A DNA stretch of 64,000 bases from Streptomyces sp. NBC_01237 (lineage in GTDB: Bacteria; Actinomycetota; Actinomycetes; Streptomycetales; Streptomycetaceae). The notes under the pieces are model-generated. The model did no database searches and was not told the origin of the DNA. It saw only the letters and a list, made by a program, of their open reading frames with translations. Location: contig NZ_CP108508.1 of NCBI RefSeq assembly GCF_035917275.1, positions 7,750,001 to 7,814,000 of the forward strand, given 5' to 3'. The translations under genes and the position numbers were made by a program. Shown in pieces: positions 8,398 to 17,245 of this stretch; position 1 is the first letter of the stretch, and every line of letters starts with the position of its first letter.

Positions 8398-9006
8398 ATG
8401 AATCCTCCGGACGGAGGGGTGGCGGACGAGCTTCCCGGCGTCGCACCCCGCCTGCGCGAACTGCGACGCGGTCGCGGTCTCACCCTGGAGAGCGCCGCCC
8501 AGCGGGCGGGACTCTCCCCGGCCCATCTCTCCCGGCTCGAAACGGGCCGCAGGCAACCCTCGCTGCCGATGCTGCTCGGGCTCGCCCGTATCTACGGTAC
8601 GACGGTTTCCGAGCTGCTCGGCGAGACGCCTCCCGAACGTGACGCGATCGTCCGCGGCGGCCGCTTCGATGGCGCCGAGGCCGACGGCTGGATGTACCGG
8701 CAGGCGGGCGGCTCCGGCCGTGCCATGCAGGCACTGCGGGTCAGAGTGCCCCACGGCGCCCAGGGCGATCTCGTGCGGGTCCACCCCGGCGAGGAGTGGC
8801 TGTACGTCCTGGACGGCCGGCTGCGGGTCGTCCTGGGGGAGACGGTGCACGACCTCGACCCCGGCGACAGCGCGCACTTCGATTCGCTCACCCCGCACCG
8901 GATCGCGGCGGTCGACCGCGGCGGCGCGGAGCTCCTCTTCGTCCACTCACTGATGCAGAGCCCCGCCGCCGAGCTGTGTCTCGGCAACGGGATCCATCGG
9001 CGCTGA
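8398..9006 (+). CDS. XRE-family regulator with C-terminal cupin domain
   Basis: A 202-aa transcription factor. Residues about 15-75 form an XRE helix-turn-helix (RELRRGRGLTLESAAQRAGLSPAHLSRLETGRRQPSLP). Residues about 110-190 form a single cupin barrel (VHPGEEWLYVLDGRLRVVLGETVHDLDPGDSAHFDSLTPHRI) that probably senses a small ligand. ATG 8398 has no convincing Shine-Dalgarno; a GTG at 8419 is a weak alternative. Its placement directly after the hopanoid genes, followed by a small membrane protein, resembles the end of the S. coelicolor hopanoid cluster. Whether it regulates hopanoid synthesis is untested. Confidence 0.88.
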   Translation: MNPPDGGVADELPGVAPRLRELRRGRGLTLESAAQRAGLSPAHLSRLETGRRQPSLPMLLGLARIYGTTVSELLGETPPERDAIVRGGRFDGAEADGWMYRQAGGSGRAMQALRVRVPHGAQGDLVRVHPGEEWLYVLDGRLRVVLGETVHDLDPGDSAHFDSLTPHRIAAVDRGGAELLFVHSLMQSPAAELCLGNGIHRR

Positions 9007-9082
9007 CCGGGCCGTCGGCCCCGTCGCCGCACCTGCTCCATCCTTCGCTTCACCGGCCGTGAGGCCGGCAGAGAGGACTGTC

Positions 9083-9259
9083 ATGTCCGATTCCGAGCAC
9101 TACGACCCCCTGACCCCGCAGCGGCCCAAGAACTACGACCCGCACGAGCGGAAGATGCCGCGCGGAGTCGTGATCCGGCTGTTCGCGTATCTGGTGGCCG
9201 GACACGTCATCGCGGGCTTCCTCTACCTGCTGTTCGCCGTGGCCGGCGGCAACAAGTAG
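9083..9259 (+). CDS. Small single-pass membrane protein (DUF6126-like)
   Basis: A 58-aa protein with a charged N-terminus rich in D/P/K (residues 1-27) and one hydrophobic helix at about residues 29-54 (VVIRLFAYLVAGHVIAGFLYLLFAV), so it is expected in the cytoplasmic membrane with its N-terminus inside. The ATG at 9083 is selected over an upstream in-frame start at 9059 because GAGAGGA lies 6 bp ahead of it. Similar short proteins, which I believe are catalogued as DUF6126, sit beside XRE-cupin genes in Streptomyces. The function is unknown. Confidence 0.7.
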   Translation: MSDSEHYDPLTPQRPKNYDPHERKMPRGVVIRLFAYLVAGHVIAGFLYLLFAVAGGNK

Positions 9260-9341
9260 TCCTGCCCGCCGGGCGGAAACGCGCGGACACGGCCCGGAAC
9301 GATCCGCCGTCCGATGCCGTCCGCCGGGGGGAGTGGAGCGC

Positions 9342-10154
9342 CTACGCCGGGTCCAGCAGGCGTCCGCGCAGCCGCTCCCGGGTCTCCGGGGTGACCTTCA
9401 GGCCCTCGGTGAGGTAGCGGTCCGTGGTTCCCCAGGTCTCCTCGATGGCGGTGAAGGCCGCGGCGAGGTACTCGGCGTGCGCGCCGAACAGCGGGTTCAG
9501 GAGTTCCAGCACCTCCTGGGACATCCCCGTCTCCGACATGTCGGTGCGCCGTACCCGGTACCGGCGGTGCGCGTCGTTGGACTTGAGGTAGTCGGCCTCG
9601 ATGGCGTCGCGCTCCACGCCGACGGCGAGCAGCGACACGGCTATCGAGAGACCGGCGCGGTCCTTGCCCGCGGCACAGTGCATCAGGGCGGGGACGCTGT
9701 CCTCGGCCAGGGCGTGCAGCACCCGGCTGTGCTCGGCTGTGCGGTCCCTGATGATCGACCGGTACGAGGTGATCATGCGCTCCGCGCCCTTGGTGCCGGA
9801 GAGGATCGAGCGCAGCTGCTCGATGTCGCCGTCGCGGACCAGCCGCCAGAACTCCGCGCCGTCGGCCGGGTCCGAGAGCGGGATGTTGACATTGCGCACC
9901 CCGGCCAGCTCGACGTCATGGCCGTCCAGCCTCCGGTCGGCGGCGTTGCGGAAGTCGAAGACGGTGTGCAGGCCGAGCCCGCCGAGGATCGCCGTGTCCT
10001 GCTCCGTGGCGTGCGCCAGGTGACCGCTGCGGTAGAGCCGCCCGAACGCCACGCGGCGCCCGTCCGTCGTCGGGAGCCCGCCCACGTCCCGGAAATTGCG
10101 CACTCCGGTCAGCTCGGCTTCTGTCGGCGGGACCTGCGGCACCTGCTGCGTCAC
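9342..10154 (-). CDS. Tyrosine-protein phosphatase (DSP/PTP-like)
   Basis: A 270-aa cytoplasmic phosphatase. The catalytic P-loop CX5R is C160-AAGKD-R166 in MHCAAGKDRAG. The family N-terminal motif GVRNFRDVGGLPT is at residues 17-30 and FRSGHL-like RLYRSGHL follows. This pattern matches the bacterial tyrosine phosphatases related to IphP/PtpB, which can act on phosphotyrosine and sometimes phosphoinositides. GTG 10154 is chosen because CAGGAG lies at normal spacing. An ATG at 10223 would add 23 residues. The gene stands alone on the - strand and converges with the small membrane protein gene. Confidence 0.88.
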   Translation of the reverse strand: MTQQVPQVPPTEAELTGVRNFRDVGGLPTTDGRRVAFGRLYRSGHLAHATEQDTAILGGLGLHTVFDFRNAADRRLDGHDVELAGVRNVNIPLSDPADGAEFWRLVRDGDIEQLRSILSGTKGAERMITSYRSIIRDRTAEHSRVLHALAEDSVPALMHCAAGKDRAGLSIAVSLLAVGVERDAIEADYLKSNDAHRRYRVRRTDMSETGMSQEVLELLNPLFGAHAEYLAAAFTAIEETWGTTDRYLTEGLKVTPETRERLRGRLLDPA

Positions 10155-10364
10155 GGGTGGCTCCTGGGGTGTCTGGCGTCGGCGCTGCTCGCCGACGAGG
10201 GCACTCTCGTGACGATACGACATCGGTTCCTCGGGCAATCGTCCCGACCGTGCGGCGCTCTGCCGCGCGACGGTCGGCCGCATGCCGGCCAGTCGTGCCG
10301 TGAGGGCATTGCCCCTCACCGTGCGAATGGTTGATGATGTGCGGAACTGTTCGAACGTGGGGGA

Positions 10365-12464
10365 ATGATGATCGAGACTGGTGTCACGGGCCGTACCTGG
10401 GTGCTCGGCGGCGCGACCGGCAGCTACGCGCTCCACCTCACGGACCGCGATGAGCTGCTCCATCTCCACTGGGGGCCGCGACTCACGATGGCCGCGGCCG
10501 AGGCGCTGGCGGCCGAGCCCTTCCCGCCCGGTCCGGGCTTCGACTCCCCGCTCGACGGCCGCGAGGAGTATCCGGTCGAGGGTGGACCCCGATTCGTCCG
10601 CCCGGCCCTCTCCGTACGGACCGCCGAGGTCAGGGGTACGCAGTGGGCGTTCGCGGACGCCGAGACGCGGGGTGACGAACTCCGGCTCGGCTTCACCGAC
10701 GCAGTCCACCGGCTCGCGCTGACCCTGCACTACCGGATGCGCGGGGACTCCGATGTGATCGAGCGCTGGGCCACCGTCACGCACGCCGGGCCGGACGGCC
10801 CGCCCCTGGAGCTGCTGCGCGCCGACGCGGCGACCTGGACGCTGCCGGCCCGTGAGGGCTGGCGGCTGAGCCAGCTCCACGGCAGCTGGGGGGCCGAGTC
10901 CCGGCTGGTGCGGTCGGAACTGACGTACGGCGAGAAGATCCTCTCCAGCCGCCGGGGACACACCGGACACCAGCATCTGCCCTGGGTGGCGCTGGACGCG
11001 GACGCCGCGGCGACCGAGGAGCACGGCGAGGTGTACGGCTGCGCGCTGGGCTGGTCCGGGTCCTGGCGGATCGCCGTGCACCAGCTGCCCGACGGCCTGG
11101 TGCAGATCACCGGCGGTGCGGGTTACGACGAGTCCGGGCTGCTGCGGCTCGCGCCGGGGGAGTCGTACACCACACCCGTCTTCGCCGGGCTGTGGAGCCC
11201 CGACGGATTCGGCGGCGCGAGCCGCGCCTGGCACGCCTGGCAGCTGGCCCATGTGATTCCGGACGCCGAGGCGCTGCGCCCGGTGCTCTACAACTCCTGG
11301 GAGGCGACCGGATTCGACATCGTCGAGGAGCAGCAGCGGGAGCTCGCGGTGCGGGCCGCGGAGATGGGTGTCGAGCTGTTCGTGGTGGACGACGCCTGGT
11401 TCGGGCAGCGCACCAGTGACCGGGCCGGACTCGGGGACTGGACGCCGAACCCCGACCGTTTCCCCGGTGGGCTGAGGCCGCTGGCCGAAGAGGTGCGCGG
11501 ACTGGGCATGCGGTTCGGTATCTGGGTCGAGCCGGAGATGGTCAACCCCGACAGTGATCTCTACCGGGCCCATCCCGACTGGGTCCAGCACGTCCCCGGG
11601 CGGACGCGGACGGAGTTCCGTCATCAGCTGGTGCTCAACCTGGCCCGGCCGGACGTGCAGGAATACCTGTGGGAACAGCTCGACACCCTGCTCTCCAGTG
11701 CTCCGATCGACTATGTGAAGTGGGACTTCAACCGCTGCTTCACCGATGCGGGCTGGCCGGGCGAGGAGTATCCGCAGAAGCTCTGGATCGAGCATGTGCA
11801 CGCGCTGTACGCGCTGCTCGACCGGTTGCGTGCCGCACACCCCGGGGTGGCCTTCGAGTCCTGCTCGGGCGGTGGGGGCCGGGTCGACCTCGGGGTGCTC
11901 GCCCGGACCGATCAGGTGTGGACCTCCGACAACACCGACCCGCTGGACCGGCTCGCCATCCAGGAGGGCTTCGGCCAGATCCACCCGGCACGGGTGATGG
12001 CCGCCTGGGTCACCGACAGCCCGAACGAGCAGATGAACGGGCGGGCGAGTTCGCTGCGCTTCCGCTTCGTCAGCGCCATGGCGGGGGTGCTCGGGGTCGG
12101 CGGCGACCTCACCGAGTGGAGCGAGGAGGAGCTGGCCGAGGCGCGGGACTGGGTGTCCCTGTACAAGGAGATCCGCCCGGTCGTCCAGCACGGCGCCCTG
12201 TACCGGCTCGCGGCTCCGCGCGGTGGGCTGAGCGCGGTGCAGTACGTGCGGGGCGAGGAGACCGTGGTGCTGATGTGGCTCGAAGCGCAGCGGTACGGGC
12301 AGCGCCCCCCGGCTCTGCGGCTCCGCGGTCTTGACCCCTCGGCGGTGTACGTCTGCCAGGACACCGGGACGGTGTACGAGGGATCGGCACTGCTGCACCG
12401 GGGGCTGCACACGGGGCTGACGGGAGATCTCGACGCGCGGGTGCTGAGGTTGCGTCAGAGGTGA
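10365..12464 (+). CDS. Alpha-galactosidase, GH36 family
   Basis: A 699-aa cytoplasmic retaining glycosidase (no signal peptide) that releases terminal alpha-galactosyl groups. The nucleophile is predicted to be D454 in YVKWDFNR. The acid/base is D522 in the WTSDNTD segment, downstream of the FESCSGGGGRVDLG motif typical of GH36. The N-terminal beta-sandwich (about residues 1-300) and the (beta/alpha)8 region beginning at PVLYNSWEATGFDI are in the expected order. The double ATG at 10365/10368 follows GGGGGA; the second fits the spacing better. No transporter is adjacent, so the substrate is probably imported by a system elsewhere. Confidence 0.93.
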   Translation: MMIETGVTGRTWVLGGATGSYALHLTDRDELLHLHWGPRLTMAAAEALAAEPFPPGPGFDSPLDGREEYPVEGGPRFVRPALSVRTAEVRGTQWAFADAETRGDELRLGFTDAVHRLALTLHYRMRGDSDVIERWATVTHAGPDGPPLELLRADAATWTLPAREGWRLSQLHGSWGAESRLVRSELTYGEKILSSRRGHTGHQHLPWVALDADAAATEEHGEVYGCALGWSGSWRIAVHQLPDGLVQITGGAGYDESGLLRLAPGESYTTPVFAGLWSPDGFGGASRAWHAWQLAHVIPDAEALRPVLYNSWEATGFDIVEEQQRELAVRAAEMGVELFVVDDAWFGQRTSDRAGLGDWTPNPDRFPGGLRPLAEEVRGLGMRFGIWVEPEMVNPDSDLYRAHPDWVQHVPGRTRTEFRHQLVLNLARPDVQEYLWEQLDTLLSSAPIDYVKWDFNRCFTDAGWPGEEYPQKLWIEHVHALYALLDRLRAAHPGVAFESCSGGGGRVDLGVLARTDQVWTSDNTDPLDRLAIQEGFGQIHPARVMAAWVTDSPNEQMNGRASSLRFRFVSAMAGVLGVGGDLTEWSEEELAEARDWVSLYKEIRPVVQHGALYRLAAPRGGLSAVQYVRGEETVVLMWLEAQRYGQRPPALRLRGLDPSAVYVCQDTGTVYEGSALLHRGLHTGLTGDLDARVLRLRQR

Positions 12465-12570
12465 TGGCCATGACATGTCCGTATTGGTGCATTTAGTGGA
12501 ACATGCCCCACTTGTGGGGGAGATGGTGACCCGCTGGTGAGCGGGATCATATCCGTGACGGTGTGTGGTG

Positions 12571-12599
12571 GCGGCGCCCGGAGGTAATCCGGGCGCCGC
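12571..12599 (+). terminator. Terminator hairpin after the alpha-galactosidase gene
   Basis: GCGGCGCCCGGA (12571-12582), a GGTAA loop and TCCGGGCGCCGC (12588-12599) make a perfect 12-bp GC stem. No T-run follows, as is common for Streptomyces terminators. It lies in the 458-bp stretch before the M23 gene, which also holds the riboswitch. Confidence 0.65.
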
Positions 12600-12735
12600 G
12601 CGGAAAGCCAAGATCCGTAATCCACGGAGTGTCACCGGAAATCCGAACCGAAATTGAATCGGGGATTCCGGTACGCAACCGATGGCTTGTTCCCGTCGTC
12701 CTGACTCGTTTACGGTCACCGTCAATCCGGACGGA

Positions 12736-12906
12736 CCGCCTAATCCTGCCGCCGCCCGGAATTCACACCCACCCACATACGCGTGGCAGGAGCGGGGGAC
12801 CCAGGTAAGCCGCCGGCCCGGAGAGATCCGGACCGGCTCGGGGTGAAGTCGCAGCCAGCGACCGGGCATCTCCAGCCCGAACCCGACAGCTCACCTCGTA
12901 GGCGCC
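12736..12906 (+). ncRNA. c-di-AMP riboswitch (ydaO/yuaA class)
   Basis: The leader of the LysM/M23 gene carries the ydaO consensus. It has GGAGCGGGGGACCCAGGTAA near 12788-12807, GGGGTGAAGTCGC near 12840, and CCGAACCCGACAGCTCACC into TCGTAGGCG at 12878-12904. Helix P1 closes perfectly: CGCCTA (12737-12742) pairs with TAGGCG (12899-12904). A second helix pairs CCTGCC (12745-12750) with GGCAGG (12785-12790). The ribosome site GGAGAGGAA starts 3 bp after P1, so ligand binding could act on translation or on a nearby terminator. In Streptomyces this class controls cell-wall hydrolases in response to c-di-AMP. Confidence 0.93.
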
Positions 12907-12922
12907 GGAGAGGAATTCCCCC

Positions 12923-13891
12923 ATGCCCGCACAGGGTAAGCACCGTCGTACGAAGACCGGCCCGATCGCCCGCGGTGTCCTCGCCGCAGGGACCGGCGGC
13001 GCCGTCCTCGCCCTCCCGCTGATCGGTGCCACCGGAGCGCACGCCGCGGAGAAGGCCGCGCCCGCCGCCGCCTCGGTCGCCGCCGCGCACACCGCCCCCG
13101 GTGCCGCCGTGGTGAAGACGCAGACCGCGTCGAAGACCTACTCCGTGGTCTCCGGCGACTACCTGTCGAAGATCGCCGCCGAGCAGAAGCTCAAGGGTGG
13201 CTGGCAGAAGCTGTACCAGGACAACCGCGACGTCGTCGGCGGGAACCCGAGCCTGATCTTCCCCGGCATGAAGCTGACCCTCGGCGCCAAGGCGTCCGGC
13301 TCCGCCGCCGCCCCGGACGCCGCGCAGTCCGCGCCGGCTCCCTCGAAGGCCGAGCCGAAGAAGGCCGCCCCGGCCGCCCCGAAGGCGAAGCCCGCCCCGA
13401 AGACCACGTCCTCCCCGGACTCGTCCGCCGCGGCCGGCAAGTCCACCACCTCCACGAACACCAGCGCCTCCCAGAGCAACAGCTCCGGCTGGACGACCCC
13501 GGTGGCCAACGCCAACGTCACCACCCAGTACCGGGCCTCCGGCGCCAGCTGGTCCAGCGGCTACCACACCGGCTCGGACTTCCAGGCCGCCTCGGGCACC
13601 GTCGTCCGCGCCATCGGTCCGGGCACCGTGGTCTCGGCCGGCTGGAGCGGCTCGTACGGCAACGAGGTCGTCATCAAGCACGCCGACGGCATGTACTCCC
13701 AGTACGCCCACCAGTCCTCGCTCAACGTCTCCGTGGGCGAGACCGTCACCGGCGGCCAGCAGATCGGCCTCTCCGGCTCCACCGGCAACTCGACCGGCCC
13801 GCACCTGCACTTCGAGGTCCGCACCGGCCCGAGCTACGGCTCCGACGTCGACCCGATCTCGTACCTGCGTCAGCACGGCGTCTCCATCTGA
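12923..13891 (+). CDS. Secreted LysM/M23 peptidoglycan endopeptidase
   Basis: A 322-aa exported wall hydrolase. A signal peptide covers about residues 1-42 (KHRRTKTG, a hydrophobic stretch, then GAHA-AE). One LysM domain at residues 72-118 (YSVVSGDYLSKIA to PGMKLTL) binds glycan. A long A/P/K/S linker follows, and the M23 domain holds the zinc ligands H215 and D219 (YHTGSDF) and the HLH at 294-296. It should cut peptide cross-links in the wall. ATG 12923 is preceded by GGAGAGGAA. The riboswitch directly upstream ties its expression to c-di-AMP, as for resuscitation and germination wall enzymes. Confidence 0.95.
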   Translation: MPAQGKHRRTKTGPIARGVLAAGTGGAVLALPLIGATGAHAAEKAAPAAASVAAAHTAPGAAVVKTQTASKTYSVVSGDYLSKIAAEQKLKGGWQKLYQDNRDVVGGNPSLIFPGMKLTLGAKASGSAAAPDAAQSAPAPSKAEPKKAAPAAPKAKPAPKTTSSPDSSAAAGKSTTSTNTSASQSNSSGWTTPVANANVTTQYRASGASWSSGYHTGSDFQAASGTVVRAIGPGTVVSAGWSGSYGNEVVIKHADGMYSQYAHQSSLNVSVGETVTGGQQIGLSGSTGNSTGPHLHFEVRTGPSYGSDVDPISYLRQHGVSI

Positions 13892-13916
13892 TGGAGCGGT
13901 GACGAGCGGTTCCCCC

Positions 13917-13946
13917 AGGGGCGGTGCGCACGAGCGCACCGCCCCT
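13917..13946 (+). terminator. Rho-independent-like terminator after the M23 gene
   Basis: AGGGGCGGTGCG (13917-13928), a CACGAG loop and CGCACCGCCCCT (13935-13946) form a perfect 12-bp stem. A partly T-rich stretch follows it (GTACTTATTCC). Confidence 0.8.
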
Positions 13947-14054
13947 GTACTTATTCCGGCTTTACCAAAAACTGACCGGGTGGTCTATCTCACCACCCGT
14001 CAACCCCGTATTACGGTCGCGTAGGTCACATTCGAAGGTGCAGGATATGCGCTT

Positions 14055-14882
14055 GTGGCAGACGATTCGAGAATCAATCAACCAGGCATCATCGGGTCGT
14101 ACGCGGCGATTGGCGACAGCTTCACCGAAGGCGTCGGAGACCCCGGCCCCGACGGGACCTTTGTCGGCTGGGCGGACCGCTTCGCGGTGCTGCTGGCGGA
14201 CCAGCTCCCGGTCCCCGATGCAGCGACGAGCCCGGAGGATTCCCCGCACGGGAATTTCCGGTACGCCAATCTCGCCGTACGCGGACGCCTTCTCGACCAG
14301 ATAGTCGAGGAGCAGGTGCCCCGTGCCAAGGAACTGGCCCCGGACATGGTCAGCTTCTGCGCGGGCGGCAACGACATCATCAGGCCGGGCACCGACCCCG
14401 ACGATCTGGCCGAGCGCTTCGAGCGCGCGGTCGCCGATCTGAGCAACGCGGTCGGCACCGTCATGGTCACCACCGGATTCGACACCCGGGGCGTGCCGGT
14501 ACTGCGGCACATGCGCGGCAAGATCGCGACGTACAACATCCATCTGCGGGCCATCGCGGACCGCTACCACTGCCCCGTCCTGGACCTGTGGTCCCTGCGC
14601 TCGGTGCAGGACAGGCGTGCCTGGGACGACGACCGGCTGCATCTGTCGCCCGAGGGGCACACCCGGGTCGCGCTGCGCGCGGCACAGGTCCTCGGCGTCG
14701 ACGTGCCGGCCGATCCGGACCAGGCGTGGCCGCCGCGGGCCCAGCGCGGCACCTTCGAGGAACGGCGCGACGACATCCACTGGGCGCGCGACTACCTGGT
14801 CCCGTGGATCGGCCGAAGGCTGCGCGGCGAGTCCTCCGGCGACCACGCCGAGGCGAAGCGCCCGGACCTGCTTCCCCTCTGA
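14055..14882 (+). CDS. SGNH/GDSL hydrolase
   Basis: A 275-aa esterase/lipase-like hydrolase without a signal peptide. Block I is GDSFTEG with the nucleophile S22. The GGND oxyanion block is near residue 103 and the catalytic D-x-x-H pair is in DDRLHLSPEGH near residues 194-202. The family cuts ester bonds of lipids, acyl groups or carbohydrates; the substrate is unknown here. The GTG at 14055 has a weak AGGA about 9 bp upstream. The ATG at 14047 is in another frame. The gene converges with the STM4011 gene with only 16 bp between the stops. Confidence 0.88.
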   Translation: MADDSRINQPGIIGSYAAIGDSFTEGVGDPGPDGTFVGWADRFAVLLADQLPVPDAATSPEDSPHGNFRYANLAVRGRLLDQIVEEQVPRAKELAPDMVSFCAGGNDIIRPGTDPDDLAERFERAVADLSNAVGTVMVTTGFDTRGVPVLRHMRGKIATYNIHLRAIADRYHCPVLDLWSLRSVQDRRAWDDDRLHLSPEGHTRVALRAAQVLGVDVPADPDQAWPPRAQRGTFEERRDDIHWARDYLVPWIGRRLRGESSGDHAEAKRPDLLPL

Positions 14883-14898
14883 CCGGACCTGCCGGCCC

Positions 14899-15828
14899 TC
14901 AGCGGGCGTCGCGCAGGACCGTGAGGGGAAGGGCACGCCGGGACGGGCTCGGCACCACGAGCCCGTCCGGCGGCGTGATCCCGCTGCCCGGAGCCGGTAT
15001 CCGCTCCAGCACACCGCCCGCGAAGACGTCGTACAGCGGCAGCGTCTCCAGATGCACATAGCCGATGTGGCAGTCGCACACGCCGAGCGGGCAGGCCCGC
15101 GGCCCCAGCGCCCGCCGATAGCTGCCGTCGTACAGATTGCCCAGCTCCGCGCGGACGAAGTGACACCGCCGCACCGTGCCGTCGCCGTCCACCGAGATGA
15201 CCGACTCACCCGTCCGGCAGGGCATCCCGGCCGATCGGTGCGGATGTCTGCTGTACGGGAACAGCGGGTCCAGCGCCGTCCAGCGGTCCGCCTCCTCGTC
15301 CGTGTAGGTGTGCCCCTCGGCGGCGTTGACCCAGAGATAGACCTCGTCGGGCAGCGCGGCCCGCAGCCGCCGCGCCTCGTCGAGATGATCGTCGAAACCG
15401 ACCACACCCACGCTGTAGCGGACCCCGAGCCCGGTCAGCTCCCGGCACTTGCCGAGGAAGCGCTCGAACGGCGTCTGCCCCGGGTGGTAGGTGCACCACA
15501 GCGCGACCCGGTCCGTATCGGCCCCTTCCAGCCAGTCGGTACGGCCGCTCAGATTGGTCTGGATGGCCACCCGGCCCACATGCGGAAGCAGCGACAGCTC
15601 GACCAGCGCGCGCCGGTACCAGGACCGCACCAGCCCCTCGCCCCACGGCGTGAACAGCACGGACAGCCGGTCACCGGTCTGCTCCGCCGCCCAGGCGGTG
15701 AACCGCTCCAGCGCCGCCCGGTCCGCCGTCAGCCGCTCCCGGCTGTCGCGCCGCTTGGCGAACGGGCAGTACGGACAGTCGTAGTCGCACGAGGCCAGCG
15801 GGCCCCGGTAGAGAATCGTCAGGTCCAT
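14899..15828 (-). CDS. STM4011-family radical SAM protein
   Basis: A 309-aa radical SAM enzyme of the family named after Salmonella STM4011. The cluster motif is C14-x3-C18-x2-C21 in SCDYDCPYCPFAK. A cysteine-rich region near the C-terminus (CRTGE, CHFVRAE, CPLGVCDCHIGYVHL) could bind an auxiliary iron-sulfur cluster, as in SPASM/twitch enzymes. ATG 15828 is 7 bp after the STM4012 stop with GGAAG upstream. The open frame before it overlaps STM4012 and is ignored. It is the last gene of a six-gene - strand operon. The reaction is unknown; modification of a protein or peptide is an inference from the auxiliary cysteines. Confidence 0.9.
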   Translation of the reverse strand: MDLTILYRGPLASCDYDCPYCPFAKRRDSRERLTADRAALERFTAWAAEQTGDRLSVLFTPWGEGLVRSWYRRALVELSLLPHVGRVAIQTNLSGRTDWLEGADTDRVALWCTYHPGQTPFERFLGKCRELTGLGVRYSVGVVGFDDHLDEARRLRAALPDEVYLWVNAAEGHTYTDEEADRWTALDPLFPYSRHPHRSAGMPCRTGESVISVDGDGTVRRCHFVRAELGNLYDGSYRRALGPRACPLGVCDCHIGYVHLETLPLYDVFAGGVLERIPAPGSGITPPDGLVVPSPSRRALPLTVLRDAR

Positions 15829-15835
15829 GGCGGTG

Positions 15836-17245
15836 CTACTTCCGTTCGTACGAGGCCATCGCGGCCCGTACCGCGGGGGAGAACAGCTCCGGGCCCAGGG
15901 CGTCGGAGTGGGCCAGCCCCTCGGCGGAGAGCCGCAGCAGACCCTCACCCGCGCTCCCGTCCAGCCAGCCGCGCGCCGCGAAACGGTCCAGCTCGGCCGG
16001 GAAGTCCTCGCGCGGATCCGTACCGAAGCGCTGCCGGTACTCGTCCGCCCGCAGCCCCGCGGCCTGGAGCAGCGACTGGAGGAGGTGGCGCCTGCGCGCC
16101 TCGCCGGCGTCCACGTACCGCCCGACCTCGGCACGGGAGAAGTCCTCGGTGGCGGTGAAACCGTCGATGATGCCGCGGATCTCCCGCATCTCCACCGCGT
16201 AGTCGAAGGAGTAGTGCAGAGACGCGGTGTACGAGCGGGCGCCGCAGCCGAGCCCGATCATGCCGTCGGTCTGGCACGCGTAGTCGTCGGGGCCCTCCTG
16301 CGGGGCGTCCGCGCGGCGGAACATCCGCATCGACACCTGCTCGTATCCGCGGGCCAGGAGATGGTCGCGGCCCGCCCGGTAGAGCCGCAGCCGCTGCTCG
16401 TCCCAGGCGGCGGACGCGAGCTCCTCGGCGGCCGGCCCCGCCGCACCGAGCCGGCCGAGTCCGGTCAGCGGGCGCACGTACAGCGGGTAGAGATACAGCT
16501 CCTCGGGCCGCCAGGCCAGCGCGGCGTCCAGCGAGGTCCGCCAGCTCTCTTCCGTCTGTCCGTCGATGCCGTAGATCAGGTCGATGTTGAGCACCGGAAT
16601 GCGGGCATCACGGATCCGTCCGAGAGCCGCCTCCACCTCGGCACGGCGCTGCGGGCGCACCGCAGCGCGCGCCTCGTCGTCCACGAAGCTCTGCACACCG
16701 ATGCTGATCCTGGTCGTCCCGCGGTCGGCGAGCACGGCCAGCCGGTCCGCCGTCGCGGTCGACGGCGAGGTCTCCACGGACAGCGGTACCGCACGCAGCC
16801 GGGCCCCCATCCGCTTCTCCGCGATGTCGCAGAGCCGCTCCAGCTCGGCGGCGGTCAGGAACGTGGGTGTGCCGCCGCCGAACGCCGCGGCGGCGAACCG
16901 CACCGGCTCCCGGTCGCCCAGCGCGTCCCGGACAGCGACGGCCTGCCGGTCCAGCGCGTCGAGATAGCGGGTCGTCAGTTCCCCGGGAGCGCCGATCCGG
17001 GTGAACAGGTTGCAGAAGCCGCAGCGGACCTCGCAGAACGGTATGTGGAGATAGAGGGAGAGCGCGTCCTTGGGCTCCGCCGCCCACAGCTCACGCAGCG
17101 CGGGCCGGCCGGTGAGCGGCCGGTAGGCCGTCTTGTGCGGATAGGCGTAGACGTAGCTCTCGTACGGCCTGACGGCGGGAAGGGCCGTGGCGGCGGGGGC
17201 GGCGGCGGTTGCCGCCGCTGTCGAGGGAAGGGTCGTGCTGGTCAT
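15836..17245 (-). CDS. STM4012-family radical SAM protein (HemN-like)
   Basis: A 469-aa radical SAM protein related to oxygen-independent coproporphyrinogen III oxidase. The motif C71-x3-C75-x2-C78 (FCEVRCGFCNLF) is followed by a further phenylalanine, as in HemN. YLHIPFC upstream of it is the HemN-type strand. GGGTPTFLT and ISIGVQSF are further HemW/HemN segments. Context argues against a haem role: the gene is coupled by ATGA to STM4013 and lies in the STM4011-4015 cassette rather than near haem genes. Residues 1-25 are low-complexity A/T and may be disordered. Confidence 0.88.
   Translation of the reverse strand: MTSTTLPSTAAATAAAPAATALPAVRPYESYVYAYPHKTAYRPLTGRPALRELWAAEPKDALSLYLHIPFCEVRCGFCNLFTRIGAPGELTTRYLDALDRQAVAVRDALGDREPVRFAAAAFGGGTPTFLTAAELERLCDIAEKRMGARLRAVPLSVETSPSTATADRLAVLADRGTTRISIGVQSFVDDEARAAVRPQRRAEVEAALGRIRDARIPVLNIDLIYGIDGQTEESWRTSLDAALAWRPEELYLYPLYVRPLTGLGRLGAAGPAAEELASAAWDEQRLRLYRAGRDHLLARGYEQVSMRMFRRADAPQEGPDDYACQTDGMIGLGCGARSYTASLHYSFDYAVEMREIRGIIDGFTATEDFSRAEVGRYVDAGEARRRHLLQSLLQAAGLRADEYRQRFGTDPREDFPAELDRFAARGWLDGSAGEGLLRLSAEGLAHSDALGPELFSPAVRAAMASYERK

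Noticed and set aside
10365..12869. Phosphatase frame extended to 12869
   Set aside because: The extra 900 residues are antisense to the alpha-galactosidase gene; the real start is near 10154.
12740..13939. 399-codon - strand frame opposite the M23 gene
   Set aside because: Gly/Arg/Val low-complexity antisense shadow that also crosses the riboswitch.
15836..17245. STM4012 as a haem biosynthesis HemN/HemW
   Set aside because: Motifs are shared, but the operon context is the STM4011-4015 cassette and no haem gene is nearby.
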